Shown: positions 49,840 to 59,746, counted from the first letter of the stretch. The stretch is DNA of 64,000 nt from Rhodoferax sp. (GCA_020048895.1 JAIFLV010000043.1:27101-91100), one strand, 5' to 3'. Notes: a model not told the origin generated them from the sequence alone. A program made the numbers and translations.

Positions 49840-50418
49840 ATGGTTCCTAAAATTTCGACAACACCCAAGGGTGCAAGAGCAAAGCTCAGGGCATATTTTT
49901 TGGCAAATGTCGGGCGTGTCATGGACGCAGCTGAATTGCGCCCGATCGCTGGCAACATCAGCGAGTGGGCGCGCCGTGTGCGGGAGTTGCGCACAGAAGA
50001 AGGTTACCTGATCCTGACCCACAATGACCGATCGGATTTGAAGCCAGGCGAGTATTTGCTTGAGACGGCCAAGCCGCAACCTGCATTTGCAAGGGACATA
50101 TCCAAGGAAACCCGTGCACTGGTGCTGGACCGGAATGGGTTCACATGCCAGATGTGCGGTGCGGTTGCCGGGGAACCACATCCTTATGATCCAAGTCGCA
50201 AGACGCGTCTGCACATTGGCCATGTGGTAGACAAAAGCATGGGTGGCAGCGACGACGCCAGTAATTTGAAGGCTATTTGTTCTGTTTGCAATGAGGGGGC
50301 TGCCAACGTAACTATGCAAAGGCCCGATCTAAACAAGTTGTTGGTGCAGGTGCGCCGGGCAACCAGTACTGACCAACGTGAACTGTTGAAGTGGCTCAAA
50401 ACCAAGTTTAAGGAATAG
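49840..50418 (+). CDS. HNH endonuclease, probable restriction partner
   Basis: A 192-residue protein. The C-terminal half has an HNH nuclease module with paired zinc cysteines (CQMCG, then ICSVC) and the catalytic stretch HIGHVVDKSMGGSDDASNLK. The N-terminal about 85 residues look like a winged-helix DNA-binding domain (RPIAGNISEWARRVRELRTE). Directly downstream of the methyltransferase, it is the likely restriction enzyme of a type II system with unknown specificity. Confidence 0.78.
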   Translation: MVPKISTTPKGARAKLRAYFLANVGRVMDAAELRPIAGNISEWARRVRELRTEEGYLILTHNDRSDLKPGEYLLETAKPQPAFARDISKETRALVLDRNGFTCQMCGAVAGEPHPYDPSRKTRLHIGHVVDKSMGGSDDASNLKAICSVCNEGAANVTMQRPDLNKLLVQVRRATSTDQRELLKWLKTKFKE

Positions 50419-50505
50419 TCGGTACCGTCTTGAAATCCGACCTGGCCAAGTACCAGGTGATGGTGAAGGCGACAGGCGACAGGCGACAGGCGCTAAGGTC
50501 GATTG
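50419..50505 (+). pseudogene. Remnant 3' end of a second bug gene
   Basis: Reading from about 50435 gives KSDLAKYQVMVKATG, matching the end of the Bug protein at 47792. The tail then contains two extra 7-base GACAGGC units (50471-50490 region); without those 14 bases the end reads KATGAKVD and stop, exactly as in the intact protein. DNA identity to the intact gene end is only partial, so this is a paralogue fragment and not a simple target-site duplication. It overlaps the miaA 3' end on the other strand. Confidence 0.75.
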
Positions 50506-51488
50506 AGCTCCAGAGCATTGCGCACAATCCGCAGCAAGGCATCAAGCGCATCGGGCTGGTCGCAGGCCACGACCTGGCGCTCGGGCATGGAGCGCAGCCA
50601 GGTGATCTGGCGCTTGGCGAGTTGGCGGGTGGCGATGATGCCGCGTTCGCGCAGGTCCGCCATGGGCAGGGTGCCATCCAGTGCCTGCCAGGCCTGCCGG
50701 TAACCCACGCAACGCATGGACGGCAGGTCGGGGTGCAAATCTCCGCGTGCCCTTAGGGTACGTACTTCGTCCAGAAAACCCGATTCCAGCATGGCGTCGA
50801 AGCGCTGCGCAATGCGTGCGTGCAGCCAACTGCGCTCCAGAGGTTCCAAGGAAATAAGGGCTCTAGCGCCCGTGAATGGTGCGTGAGCAGCTCCCATTTT
50901 TGTAGCATTCTGGCGGGCGTGGAAGTGCGACAGGGGCAGTCCCGAGACCCGGTACACCTCCAGGGCGCGCTGGATGCGCTGGCTGTCGGCGGGAGCCAGC
51001 CGCGCTGCCGTCACCGGATCTACCACTGCTAGTTCGGCGTGCAAGGCGGGCCAACCGCGCTCATCAGCCTCCTGCTCAATGGATTGGCGCACGGCTGGGT
51101 TGGCGGCGGGCATATCGTCGATCCCGTCGAACAGTGCCTTGCAGTACAGCATGGTGCCGCCCACCAGCAGCGGCAATTTGCCACGAGCCGCGATGTCGCA
51201 AATCAGGGTCCGGGCATCGCGCACGAATTCGGCGGCACTGTAGGCATGCAGCGGGTCGCGGATATCGATCATGTGGTGTGGCACCTGTGAGCGTTCTTCA
51301 GCCGTGGGCTTGGCAGTGCCAATGTCCATGCCACGGTAGACCAGGGCTGAATCCACGCTGATGATCTCGCACGCGTGCGCCTGGGCAATCGCCAGCGCAG
51401 CGGCTGTTTTGCCAGCCGCCGTGGGGCCAGCCAGGCACAGATAGAACGGCATGGCCTCGGCGGACGGCAAGACCTCAGGTTTTTCCAT
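50493..51488 (-). CDS. miaA: tRNA dimethylallyltransferase
   Basis: MiaA adds a dimethylallyl group to A37 of tRNAs that read codons beginning with U. The 331-residue protein has the P-loop [15 protein letters not shown] near residue 18, [20 protein letters not shown] near residue 43 and the C-terminal [11 protein letters not shown] and [15 protein letters not shown] motifs. In the middle (50859-50906) a 48-nt dispersed element is read in frame as [16 protein letters not shown], in a loop where relatives are shorter. The start overlaps the MFS gene by 14 bases; a later ATG at 51452 is an alternative. Confidence 0.94.
   Translation of the reverse strand: MEKPEVLPSAEAMPFYLCLAGPTAAGKTAAALAIAQAHACEIISVDSALVYRGMDIGTAKPTAEERSQVPHHMIDIRDPLHAYSAAEFVRDARTLICDIAARGKLPLLVGGTMLYCKALFDGIDDMPAANPAVRQSIEQEADERGWPALHAELAVVDPVTAARLAPADSQRIQRALEVYRVSGLPLSHFHARQNATKMGAAHAPFTGARALISLEPLERSWLHARIAQRFDAMLESGFLDEVRTLRARGDLHPDLPSMRCVGYRQAWQALDGTLPMADLRERGIIATRQLAKRQITWLRSMPERQVVACDQPDALDALLRIVRNALELNRP
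50859..50906 (-). repeat. 48-nt in-frame dispersed element, copy 3
   Basis: On the minus strand the unit starts GCTACAAAAATGGGAGCTGC and ends GGGCGCTAGAGCC. It is read in the sense direction within miaA, starting on a codon boundary, as [16 protein letters not shown]. Confidence 0.75.
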
Positions 51489-52683
51489 AGCGGGCCACCA
51501 GGGTCCAGGCAGTCAATGCGATCAGCACGCTCCATACACCCATGCCAATGACCAGGGGTGCCGCCGTGCCATCCATGTGGGCGCCCAGCCATTGGCCTGT
51601 GGCAAATGCGGCGATCATGGAAAGAAAACCGTTCAATGCAGATGCTGCACCGGCGGCTTGGGGAAACGGGCCCACTGCACCGCTTTGTCCGCAGGGATTG
51701 TGAATGCCATGGGCAAGCATCAGGAAGCCCATAGGCACCATGATGGCCCAGGCCGTGTGCACTCCTGCTAGCGCCAGCAAGCCCATAGCACACCCCCCGA
51801 TGAGGCTTAGCGCCCCGGCAATGGCCACCGAACGGCGCACTCCAAAGCGTGGCAGCAATCGACGGCACAGAAAGGTGCCTGCCAGATATACGAAGGCGTT
51901 GGTCAACATGACCCATCCGTACTGGGTGGGGGTGAATTCCAGTACCTGCAGGAACACAAAAGACGAGGTCACAAGAAACGTGACCAACGCGCAGTAAGAC
52001 GTGATGGTCAGTGCTGAAAATGCAAGGAACGTGGGGTTGCGAACAATCTGCCACCAGGCGCGGGCCAAATGGACGGGATTGAGCGCCTGTGGACTGCGCC
52101 GGTGGTTGGTTTCACGAAAGCGCAGTGCAATCAGCGCCAGGCAAAGCGTGCCAAAACCGGAGACTGCCAGCAAGGCTGCATGCCATCCGAACACGGCGGT
52201 CAGTACGCCGCCGATCGGTGCACTCAGACAGGCAATTACGCCCAAACCGCTGAGAGCCTTGGACATGACGTTGGCGCCCTGCGCCGGTGCATACAGGTCA
52301 CGCACAATGGCGCGGGCGCACATCACGGCAGCGCCCATGGCAGCACCTTGCACCATGCGCCATACGATCAGCAGGTCGATGGAACTAGCCAAAGCGCTGC
52401 CCACCGAAGCCATCACGTAAGCGGTCATTCCCGCCAGCAGTACCGGCCGGCGGCCAAAGCGGTCCGACAGCGGCCCCCAAATCAGTTGAGAGATTCCAAA
52501 CGTGAGCAGCAGTGCGGTAAGCGTGAGTTGCCCCTGCGCCATGCTGGCGCCAAGTTCCCGGGTCAGGTCAGGCAACGCCGGCAGGTACACATCGGTGGTG
52601 ATGGGTTGCAGCCCCAACAGCAATGCGAGTACCAGTACGATTAACGCGCTGGACATGGAGGGTGCTTGGTGGCCAGCGGTCAT
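51475..52683 (-). CDS. Bcr/CflA-family drug resistance MFS transporter
   Basis: A roughly 402-residue major facilitator with 12 predicted helices. Family signs include [17 protein letters not shown] in the first loop and [14 protein letters not shown] (motif A) near residue 70, and the whole matches the Bcr/CflA multidrug subfamily. The frame is open to 52773, inside the upstream gene; the ATG at 52683 leaves 16 bases to that gene's stop and is the more likely start, with 52656 an alternative. Its stop overlaps the start of miaA. Confidence 0.85.
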   Translation of the reverse strand: MTAGHQAPSMSSALIVLVLALLLGLQPITTDVYLPALPDLTRELGASMAQGQLTLTALLLTFGISQLIWGPLSDRFGRRPVLLAGMTAYVMASVGSALASSIDLLIVWRMVQGAAMGAAVMCARAIVRDLYAPAQGANVMSKALSGLGVIACLSAPIGGVLTAVFGWHAALLAVSGFGTLCLALIALRFRETNHRRSPQALNPVHLARAWWQIVRNPTFLAFSALTITSYCALVTFLVTSSFVFLQVLEFTPTQYGWVMLTNAFVYLAGTFLCRRLLPRFGVRRSVAIAGALSLIGGCAMGLLALAGVHTAWAIMVPMGFLMLAHGIHNPCGQSGAVGPFPQAAGAASALNGFLSMIAAFATGQWLGAHMDGTAAPLVIGMGVWSVLIALTAWTLVARYGKT

Positions 52684-52699
52684 GAAGCGGGGAAGGTGT

Positions 52700-55516
52700 T
52701 CAGGTGTGCAATACGAACTTTTCGAACGCATCCAATGGTAGCGGATGCGCCAGCAAGTAGCCCTGGTAGGCAAGGCAATCGTGGGCGGCGAGGAAGTCCC
52801 GTTGCTCCGAGGTCTCGACTCCCTCGGCGATAACCGATAGCCCCATGCTGTGCGCCAGTGCGATCACCATGTTGGCGATGGCTGCGTCGTTCGGATCGGT
52901 CAGGATGTCGCGAATGAAGCCCTGGTCGATCTTGAGTTGCTCCAATGGCAGGCGCTTGAGGTATTGCAGCGACGAGTAGCCGGTGCCAAAGTCGTCCAGC
53001 GAAAACCGCACTCCGCAGTCGCGCAACGCGGACATTTTGGCAATCACATCTTCCACATCCTGTACCAGCAGGCTCTCGGTGAGTTCGAGTTTGAGTTTGT
53101 GCGGATCGGCGCCAGATTGAAGCAGCGCCTGGTGCACCTGGTCCACAAAATCGACGTGGTGAAACTGCCGTGCGCTGACATTGACAGCGATGGTGAGATG
53201 CGCCAATTGCGGTACAGCGGCCCATAAGGCCAGTTGCGCGCAGGCGTTTTGGATGACCCAGTGGCCGATACTCAGAATCAGGCCTGTGTCTTCGGCCAGC
53301 GCGATGAACTCGTGCGGTTGCACCAGACCACGGCGCGCATGGCGCCAGCGCAGCAAGGCCTCGGCGCCAGAGACGTTGACCCCATCGGTCACCTGCGGCT
53401 GGTAATAGACGATGAATTGTTCCTGTGTGACGGCTTCGCGCAGGTCGGCTTCCAGCGCGGCCCGTCGGGTGACCATGGACTGCATTTCCGGATCAAAGAA
53501 ACGCAGTGTGTTGCGCCCACCGGCCTTGGCCTGGTACATCGCCAGATCGGCGCGCTTGAGCAGGTCGTCAATGGTTTCCTGCTGCCCGGCAAACAGCGTG
53601 ATGCCGATGCTGGCCGTGCTGTGGTGGTCGTAGCCTCCAAAGTGGTAGGTCTGTTTGAGCGTGGCGAGAATCTGCCGACCCACCGTCTCGGCCTGCGTCG
53701 CGCCTTCGGCTGCGACCGGGCTCAGGTCTTCGAGCATCACCACGAACTCATCACCGCCCAGGCGTGCCACCGTGTCACCCTTGCGCACACAGCCCAGCAG
53801 TCGCTCTGTGACTTGTTGCAATAGTTGGTCGCCAATGTGGTGCCCGAGGTTGTCGTTGAGAATCTTGAAGTTGTCCAGGTCGATGAACAACAGTGCCACC
53901 TGCTTGCCGTTGCGCTCGCTGGCGGCCAGCACCTGGCGCAGCCGGTCGGTCAGCAAGCGGCGATTGGGCAGCCGCGTCAGTGGATCGTAAAAAGCGAGGT
54001 TCTTGATCTCGTTCTCTGCGGCCCGGCGCAAAGTGATGTCTTCGGAAATCCCGAGCAGGTATTTCGGCTTGCCATCGCTGCCACGGATGCATACCTTGCG
54101 CGTGTGCAGCAGCCGCTGGCCGTTGGCGGCAGTCTCGAGGGGCTCTTCGGCGATGTCAATGACTTGCGCTGCGCTGGCCAGCACTTCGCGGTCCCGGGCC
54201 ACAAAGTGAGCGGCCTGCTCTGGCGGGAACAAATCATGGTCGTTCTTGCCCAGCAGGTCCTGGCGATCAAATCCGGTGAGTTCTTCTCCTGCCCGATTGA
54301 AAAGGACAAACCGCAGATCGGTGGCATCCTTCAGGAACATCATGAGTGGTGTGTTCTCCACAATGGCTTCGGTGAGCTCCTTGGACTCCCTCAGGGATCG
54401 CTCAGCCTGTTTGCGCTCGGTGATTTCACGGCTCACGGACAGCAGGCATTGTTCGCCGTGCATGCTGATGAGGTGGGCCGACATCAGGCCCTCGAGCAGG
54501 CGGCCGTCTTTGGCACGAAAGTTCACTTCCTGATTTTCGTAGTAGCCGTCACGGCGTAACATGTCCATCAAACGCTGTCGGTCGGTGCTGTGGTCCCACA
54601 AACGTAGTTCGATGGATGTCTTTCCGATCACTTCGTCGCGTCGCCATCCGGTCATGCGGACAAAGCCGTCGCTCACCTCCAGATAGCTGCCATCGGCCAG
54701 ACGTGTGATGTTGATGGCATCCGGACTGGACATCAGCGCGGCACGATAACGTTGCTCGCTCTCCTGCAGCGCCTCTTCGAGTTGCTTGCGTTGGCTGATA
54801 TCCACCGAGATGCCGGCCAGGCGGATGGTTTGCCCTTGGGCGTCGCATGATGTGCTGCCGTAAGACGCAATCCAGCGCACCTCGCCGCCGGGCAGGATGA
54901 TGCGGTATTCGCAGACCAATGGCGTACGGTCGCGCATGGACGCGGCGTGACACTCCTGAGCGGTTTCCAGGTCTTGCGGGTGCAGCGCTGAGCGCCATGT
55001 CTGCAATGTCACCGCGTTGGAGCCGGTAGGCAGGCCAAACAGATGGCACATTTCGTCGGACCAGAACATGGTGTTGCTACCCATGGACAGATCCCAAACG
55101 CCGGCCCCCGCGGCATGTTGCGCCAGGGCGAGGCGCTCCTGGGTCAGGCGCAGGGCGGTTTCCGACTGCTTGCGTTCGGTGATATCGGTGGCAAACACCG
55201 CAACCGCTTCGACTGCACCGGTGCTGTCACGCACCGGGAAGAAGTTCATCGAAAAATGTCGACCACCCCGCATATCCTCGGTATAGCGATGCATTCCGGT
55301 CTGGATCACCGCCTCCAGGTGCGCTCGTCGTTGTGCCGCCACGTCAGGCGGGAAAAAATCAAACACCAGTTGCCCCTGGATTTCCTGGCGGGACTTGCCA
55401 AGACGCGAAGCCGCCGTCTCATTGACAGCCAGCACGCAACCCTGCACGTCGACCAAAAACACGCTCTCGGCAGTGGCGTTGAGGATCGCTTCGAAATAGC
55501 CGGACGGGTCTTTCAT
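52700..55516 (-). CDS. Multi-PAS GGDEF-EAL protein, apparently cytoplasmic
   Basis: A 938-residue protein with about four PAS domains (roughly residues 10-515), then GGDEF (RLGGDEFVVMLEDL) and EAL (SGAEALLRWRHARRG, DDFGTGYSSLQYLKRLP) domains with intact motifs. No membrane segments are evident. Both synthesis and hydrolysis of cyclic di-GMP are possible. The frame is open to 55603 but begins inside mutL; the ATG at 55516 gives MKDPSGYFEAILNATAES and starts 11 bases after the mutL stop. Confidence 0.93.
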   Translation of the reverse strand: MKDPSGYFEAILNATAESVFLVDVQGCVLAVNETAASRLGKSRQEIQGQLVFDFFPPDVAAQRRAHLEAVIQTGMHRYTEDMRGGRHFSMNFFPVRDSTGAVEAVAVFATDITERKQSETALRLTQERLALAQHAAGAGVWDLSMGSNTMFWSDEMCHLFGLPTGSNAVTLQTWRSALHPQDLETAQECHAASMRDRTPLVCEYRIILPGGEVRWIASYGSTSCDAQGQTIRLAGISVDISQRKQLEEALQESEQRYRAALMSSPDAINITRLADGSYLEVSDGFVRMTGWRRDEVIGKTSIELRLWDHSTDRQRLMDMLRRDGYYENQEVNFRAKDGRLLEGLMSAHLISMHGEQCLLSVSREITERKQAERSLRESKELTEAIVENTPLMMFLKDATDLRFVLFNRAGEELTGFDRQDLLGKNDHDLFPPEQAAHFVARDREVLASAAQVIDIAEEPLETAANGQRLLHTRKVCIRGSDGKPKYLLGISEDITLRRAAENEIKNLAFYDPLTRLPNRRLLTDRLRQVLAASERNGKQVALLFIDLDNFKILNDNLGHHIGDQLLQQVTERLLGCVRKGDTVARLGGDEFVVMLEDLSPVAAEGATQAETVGRQILATLKQTYHFGGYDHHSTASIGITLFAGQQETIDDLLKRADLAMYQAKAGGRNTLRFFDPEMQSMVTRRAALEADLREAVTQEQFIVYYQPQVTDGVNVSGAEALLRWRHARRGLVQPHEFIALAEDTGLILSIGHWVIQNACAQLALWAAVPQLAHLTIAVNVSARQFHHVDFVDQVHQALLQSGADPHKLKLELTESLLVQDVEDVIAKMSALRDCGVRFSLDDFGTGYSSLQYLKRLPLEQLKIDQGFIRDILTDPNDAAIANMVIALAHSMGLSVIAEGVETSEQRDFLAAHDCLAYQGYLLAHPLPLDAFEKFVLHT

Positions 55517-55527
55517 CGCGTTGTACC

Positions 55528-57570
55528 CTATTTGCCGCGCAGGAACAGGGCGTCGAGTTCGCCCACCGCCATTTGGCGCCAGGTCGGGCGGCCGTGATTG
55601 CACTGGTCGCTGCGCTCGGTGGCCTCCATCTGGCGCAGCAGTGCGTTCATTTCTTCCACCGTCAGACGCCGATTGGCGCGCACGGCCCCATGGCAGGCCA
55701 TGGTGGCCAGCAGCTCGTTTTGCGCGCGCTGGACAACCGTGCTGGCATCGTGTTGGCTTAGTTCTTCAAGCACGCTGCGTGCAAGTTCGACCGCATCACC
55801 CTGTGCCAGCGTGCTTGGCACCGCGCGCACAGCCAAGGTCTTGGGTGAGAACGGGGTGATCTCCAGACCCAGCGTTTGCAGGGTGGCGGCATGGGCCTCT
55901 GCAGTCGCTACTTCCGCGGGTGTTGCTGCAAACGTTGCGGGGATCAATAACGGCTGGCTCTTCAGGTTCCTGGGACGCAGAGCATTCCGCTCCGTGTCCC
56001 CCGCCCGCTGCGCGGGCTCCTCCTTGACCTGCGCAGAACGCTCTGCCTCCCAGGAACCCAGTGGTTGTTCAGGCGATGCGGATTCCATTTGGTTCTTGAG
56101 TCGCTCGTACAGAACGCGCTCGTGGGCGGCATGCATATCCACGATCACCAGGCCCTGCCGGTTCTCCGACAGGATGTAGATCCCGTGCAACTGCGCCAGA
56201 GCACGGCCCAAGGGCCAATCGGGCGCAGGGTCTGGTGTGCGACCGACTGGCGTTTCCTGCGGACCCGCCGACGGATCCACAGCGTCGGGTCCGGGGCTTC
56301 GCACATCGCCTTCAGGTTGCGCAGCTGGCTGGCGTGTTCCCCAGAGTGCGCCCAGATCGCTCACGCGGTGGCCATAGGTCGCTTGGGGTGCTCCGAAATG
56401 CATAGCTGGTTGCGCTGAATACATGGGCGCTGCAGGCACTTTTTGCTTAAAGAACGACTCTGCAGGAAGCTCCACTTCGATGTTCGCCGTCGGTGTGGCG
56501 GCCGCGGTGCTGCGTGGCGTGGCAAGTGCCCCTTCAGCCGCATGGCGCACCGCCTGGTGCACTTCCCGGCTGTCGCGAAATCGCACCTCGATCTTGGTGG
56601 GGTGTACGTTGACATCGACGCGTGCTGGTTCGATGGCCAGGTACAGCGCATAGACGGGCTGGCGCTGGCCGTGCAGCACGTCCTCATACGCGCTGCGGGC
56701 GGCGTGGCTGAGCACCTTGTCGCGCACAAAGCGGCCGTTGACATAGGCGAACTGCTGGTCGGCCCGCGAGCGCGCCGCGTCAGGGATGCCCACGCGGCCC
56801 CACACCCGCAGGCCGGTGGGCGATGCGGGGCGCTCGCCAATGCCGGGGGCTGGTTGCCAATCCACACGTACCGAGTTGCTCAAAAAGTCCGCCCCCAGCA
56901 CGTCGGAGAGCCGCTGGTCCAGAGCTGCCATTGGACCATTCGATGCGTCACAACGGCGCCACTGCTCCACCAGTTTGCCTTCGTGCCAGATGGCAAAGCC
57001 CACGTCGGGCCGCGCCAGTGCGTGGCGGCGCACGGACTCGATGCAATGGGCCAGTTCGGTGGCGTCAGTCTTGAGGAATTTGCGGCGCGCCGGGGTGCTG
57101 TAAAACAGTTCCTTGACTTCCACGGTGGTGCCCTGGGCGCGCGCCACGGGTTTGAGTTCTCCGCTGTGGCCATCCAGAAGATAGGCATGATTTTGGTCTG
57201 CAGCGCGCGACAGGATTGCGCAAGTAGCTATGGAGTTGATAGCAGCCAGGGCCTCGCCCCGAAATCCCATGGTGGCCACCGACTCCAGATCGGACAGGTT
57301 GCCGATCTTGCTGGTGGCGTGGCGCTTGAATGCAATGGGGAGTTCGTCGTGCAGGATGCCGATGCCGTCATCTTCCACCGCAATCAGACGCACGCCGCCC
57401 GCCAATAGCCGCACCGTGATCTGGGTGGCACCCGCGTCCAAGGCGTTGTCCACCAGCTCGCGCACCACCGAAGCGGGGCGCTCCACCACCTCGCCAGCGG
57501 CGATCTGGCTGATCAATTCGTCCGGAAGTTCACGGATGGGGCGGCGAGGGGAGGGGGGGGAAGCAATCAC
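55528..57570 (-). CDS. mutL: DNA mismatch repair protein MutL
   Basis: MutL links MutS recognition to strand removal. The 680-residue protein shows the GHKL ATPase motifs VVRELVDNALDAGA, DDGIGI and GFRGEAL near the N-terminus, and in the C-terminal domain the endonuclease motif DMHAAHERVLYE, matching DQHA(x)2E(x)4E, with CHGAVRAN and CNHGRP, so this MutL is of the nicking type (unlike E. coli). The start codon is GTG. The linker between the domains contains a palindromic element (55965-56058) read in frame. Confidence 0.96.
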   Translation of the reverse strand: MIASPPSPRRPIRELPDELISQIAAGEVVERPASVVRELVDNALDAGATQITVRLLAGGVRLIAVEDDGIGILHDELPIAFKRHATSKIGNLSDLESVATMGFRGEALAAINSIATCAILSRAADQNHAYLLDGHSGELKPVARAQGTTVEVKELFYSTPARRKFLKTDATELAHCIESVRRHALARPDVGFAIWHEGKLVEQWRRCDASNGPMAALDQRLSDVLGADFLSNSVRVDWQPAPGIGERPASPTGLRVWGRVGIPDAARSRADQQFAYVNGRFVRDKVLSHAARSAYEDVLHGQRQPVYALYLAIEPARVDVNVHPTKIEVRFRDSREVHQAVRHAAEGALATPRSTAAATPTANIEVELPAESFFKQKVPAAPMYSAQPAMHFGAPQATYGHRVSDLGALWGTRQPAAQPEGDVRSPGPDAVDPSAGPQETPVGRTPDPAPDWPLGRALAQLHGIYILSENRQGLVIVDMHAAHERVLYERLKNQMESASPEQPLGSWEAERSAQVKEEPAQRAGDTERNALRPRNLKSQPLLIPATFAATPAEVATAEAHAATLQTLGLEITPFSPKTLAVRAVPSTLAQGDAVELARSVLEELSQHDASTVVQRAQNELLATMACHGAVRANRRLTVEEMNALLRQMEATERSDQCNHGRPTWRQMAVGELDALFLRGK
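55965..56058 (-). repeat. Palindromic ~94-nt element inside mutL
   Basis: Ends are inverted repeats (GGTTCCTGGGACGCAG at the left, CTGCCTCCCAGGAACC at the right, plus-strand order). The core on the minus strand contains GCGTTCTGCGCAGG, AAGGAGGAG, AGCGGGCGGGGGACACGGAG. The same core and similar ends occur at 60417-60508. In mutL it is read in frame as the segment from LGSWEAERSAQVKEE to RNALRPRNL in the disordered linker. Confidence 0.8.
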
Positions 57571-57651
57571 CTGGGCATTCTAGATACTTATCTGCAGGGC
57601 ATTCTTGAACCAGTGCAGCACCGGGACCCGCTTGCGTCGCCGTTTGCTGCC

Positions 57652-58329
57652 CTATGGTAGGTCGGCCTGCAACTCGCGCGGGTTGGCCGCCAGGGCACGG
57701 GTACCGGTCAGAATCATGCGCACCATGACGACGAGCTGCTCGCTGAGCTCGGGCAATTTATCGGCCGGCAAGTCCATGGCGGTCGCACCCATGGCAAACA
57801 CCAGTCGCGTAATGGCTTTGGCGGTGAGGGCCGGCTCGTACAGGCCGGTGCGGTTGGCTGCGGCCAGGCGAATCAGGTCCCGCTGCAACTCCTCCTCAAA
57901 GAAGTTGAGTTGTCGGTCTACTGCCTGCTTGAAGGCGTCAGACCCCACGGTGCCTTCGCGCAGCAGAATGTGCAGCAGGCGGTCGTCACTGCGCAGCTGG
58001 GCCATGAAGGCTTCCACCGATCCGCGCACCACACTGCGGTTAGTGCGGGCCCGCTGGCGCGCCTCACCGATGATCTGGCGCAGCGAACTGCCTGCCATCT
58101 CGATCAGCGCCACCGCGAGTTCATCCATGTCGCGAAACTGGCGGTAAAAGCTGTTGGGGGCAATGCCGGCTTCGCGCGCCACCTCGCGCAGGCTGAGCGA
58201 CGAGACACTGCGGTGTGGCCCCAGCAGCTTGATGGCCGCAGCGATCACGTCATCGCGCGAGATCACAGGCTTGCGGCCCGCGGCGCTCGGCGTCGTGGTG
58301 AGGGGGTCAGGCGAGGTCAGGCTTGTCAT
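57652..58329 (-). CDS. TetR-family regulator, FabR-like
   Basis: A 225-residue regulator whose N-terminal helix-turn-helix (SLSLREVAREAGIAPNSFYR, then QFRDMDELAV) closely resembles FabR, the E. coli repressor of unsaturated fatty-acid genes fabA and fabB. The rest (LRQIIGEARQRARTNRSVVR, LLREGTVGSDAFKQAV) also follows FabR. It is divergent from the nitronate-monooxygenase-like gene, and a palindromic TATAC-N4-GTATA lies between them. Control of fatty-acid genes here is inference. Confidence 0.85.
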   Translation of the reverse strand: MTSLTSPDPLTTTPSAAGRKPVISRDDVIAAAIKLLGPHRSVSSLSLREVAREAGIAPNSFYRQFRDMDELAVALIEMAGSSLRQIIGEARQRARTNRSVVRGSVEAFMAQLRSDDRLLHILLREGTVGSDAFKQAVDRQLNFFEEELQRDLIRLAAANRTGLYEPALTAKAITRLVFAMGATAMDLPADKLPELSEQLVVMVRMILTGTRALAANPRELQADLP

Positions 58330-58359
58330 GAACCTGACATGGTACCGGAAAATAATTAA

Positions 58360-58399
58360 TATACAACCGTATAGACATGCGTCTTAATATCTGTATACT
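58360..58399 (+). promoter_or_regulatory. Promoter and candidate operator of the nitronate-monooxygenase gene
   Basis: A -35-like TAGACA (58372-58377) and -10-like TATACT (58394-58399) with a 16-base spacer point rightward. The palindrome TATACAACCGTATA (58360-58373) overlaps the -35 box, a good place for the divergent TetR-type repressor to act. Confidence 0.6.
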
Positions 58400-58423
58400 C
58401 CCGGAATATTTTTGGAATATTGC

Positions 58424-59687
58424 ATGAAACGCGTTGACGACTTTCGCTTGCAACTGGGTAAAAACGAACTGGTGCCCATCATCATTGGTGGCATGGGCGT
58501 GGATATTTCGACGGCCGAGCTGGCGCTGGAGGCTGCGCGTCTGGGCGGCATCGGGCACATTTCCGACGCTTTGGTGCATGACGTATCCGACCGCCGCTTT
58601 GACACCGAGTTCGTGAAAGAAAAGACCAAGTTCTACAAGCACAACATCGACAACTCGGACAAGAGCATCATCCAGTTTGATCTGGGCAAGTTGGCCGAGG
58701 CCACCCGCCTGCATGTGGGTCGAACCATGGACGCCAAGCGTGGCAATGGACTGGTTTTTCTGAATTGCATGGAAAAGCTGACCATGAATGGTCCGCGCGA
58801 GACCTTGCAGGTACGGCTCAATTCTGCGCTCGATGCGGGCATTGACGGCATAACCCTGAGTGCTGGCCTGCACTTGGGTTCGTTTGGGTTGATGGCTGAA
58901 CACAAGCGTTTTCGCGATGCCAAGTTGGGCATCATCGTGTCGTCGGTGCGTGCCTTGCAGTTGTTTTTGCGCAAGACAGCGCGGCTCAACCGCCTGCCCG
59001 ACTTTGTCATCATCGAGGGCCCGTTGGCAGGAGGGCACCTGGGGTTTGGCATGGACTGGGCTCAATATGACCTGGCCACCATCGTGGGCGAAGTTGCGCA
59101 GTTTCTCAAGACCGAGCAACTCAATATTCCCCTGGTGGCTGCAGGGGGTATCTTCACCGGCACGGATGCTGTCAATTTCCTGAACAACGGCGCTGCCGCT
59201 GTGCAGGTGGCGACCCGCTTCACCATTGCCAACGAATGCGGACTGCCGGACAAGGTGAAACAGGAGTACTTCAAGGCCAGCGAGGACGACATCATTGTCA
59301 ACGGCGTGTCGCCCACCGGGTAATCCGATGCGGATGCTCAAGAGCACACCGGCGATTGGGTCAGGCATTCGGCCCAACTGCGAGGCCTATGGCTACCTGC
59401 TCGACGGCTCGGGGGGGTGCGCCTACATCAATGCCTATAACGTGCAGTTGGCCCTTCATCCTGATGGCAAGAACATTTCGGTGCCGGACAAGACGTGCCT
59501 GTGCACCCACATGCGCAACTACAACTGCTGGACCTGCGGCAGCACCACCAACCGGCTCAAAGACACCACCTTTCGCAATGCCGACGGCAGTTACCAGACA
59601 CTGAGCGCCGAGCATATTTTTCGCGATTACCAGTTCAGCGTAGACCAGCAAATTGCCTTGCCGCGGTCGTTGCCACTCGCCGCCTGA
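58424..59687 (+). pseudogene. Nitronate-monooxygenase-like flavoprotein, broken by a one-base frameshift
   Basis: The first reading frame (58424-59323) has the FMN-barrel motifs PIIIGGMGVDISTAELALEA, VIIEGPLAGGHLGFG and AAGGIFTGTDAV and stops after NGVSPTG. The second frame continues the family sequence MRMLKSTPAIGSG, then KTCLCTHMRNYNCWTCG to 59687. Dropping one A at 59322-59323 turns the stop into GTGYPMRML and joins them. The intact protein would be about 420 residues. The Cys-rich C-terminus is a normal part of this subgroup and would be lost if the indel is real. Likely FMN-dependent oxidoreductase of nitronates or a related substrate. Confidence 0.85.
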
Positions 59688-59746
59688 GCCCATTGCGCTT
59701 GTGCCGTAGCAACCCGCCGACGCCGCGGCAGTGATAATCGGCGCCT

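Noticed and set aside
48767..50505. Target-site duplication formed by insertion of the restriction-modification genes
   Set aside because: The flanking bug ends differ at many bases, so they are paralogous sequences and not a fresh duplication.
57213..57262. A stretch in mutL that looks like another copy of the 48-nt element (contains GCTATCAACTCCATAGCTAC on the minus strand)
   Set aside because: It encodes the conserved region after GFRGEAL (AAINSIATCAILSRAADQ), which aligns without an insertion in MutL proteins, so the likeness is probably chance.
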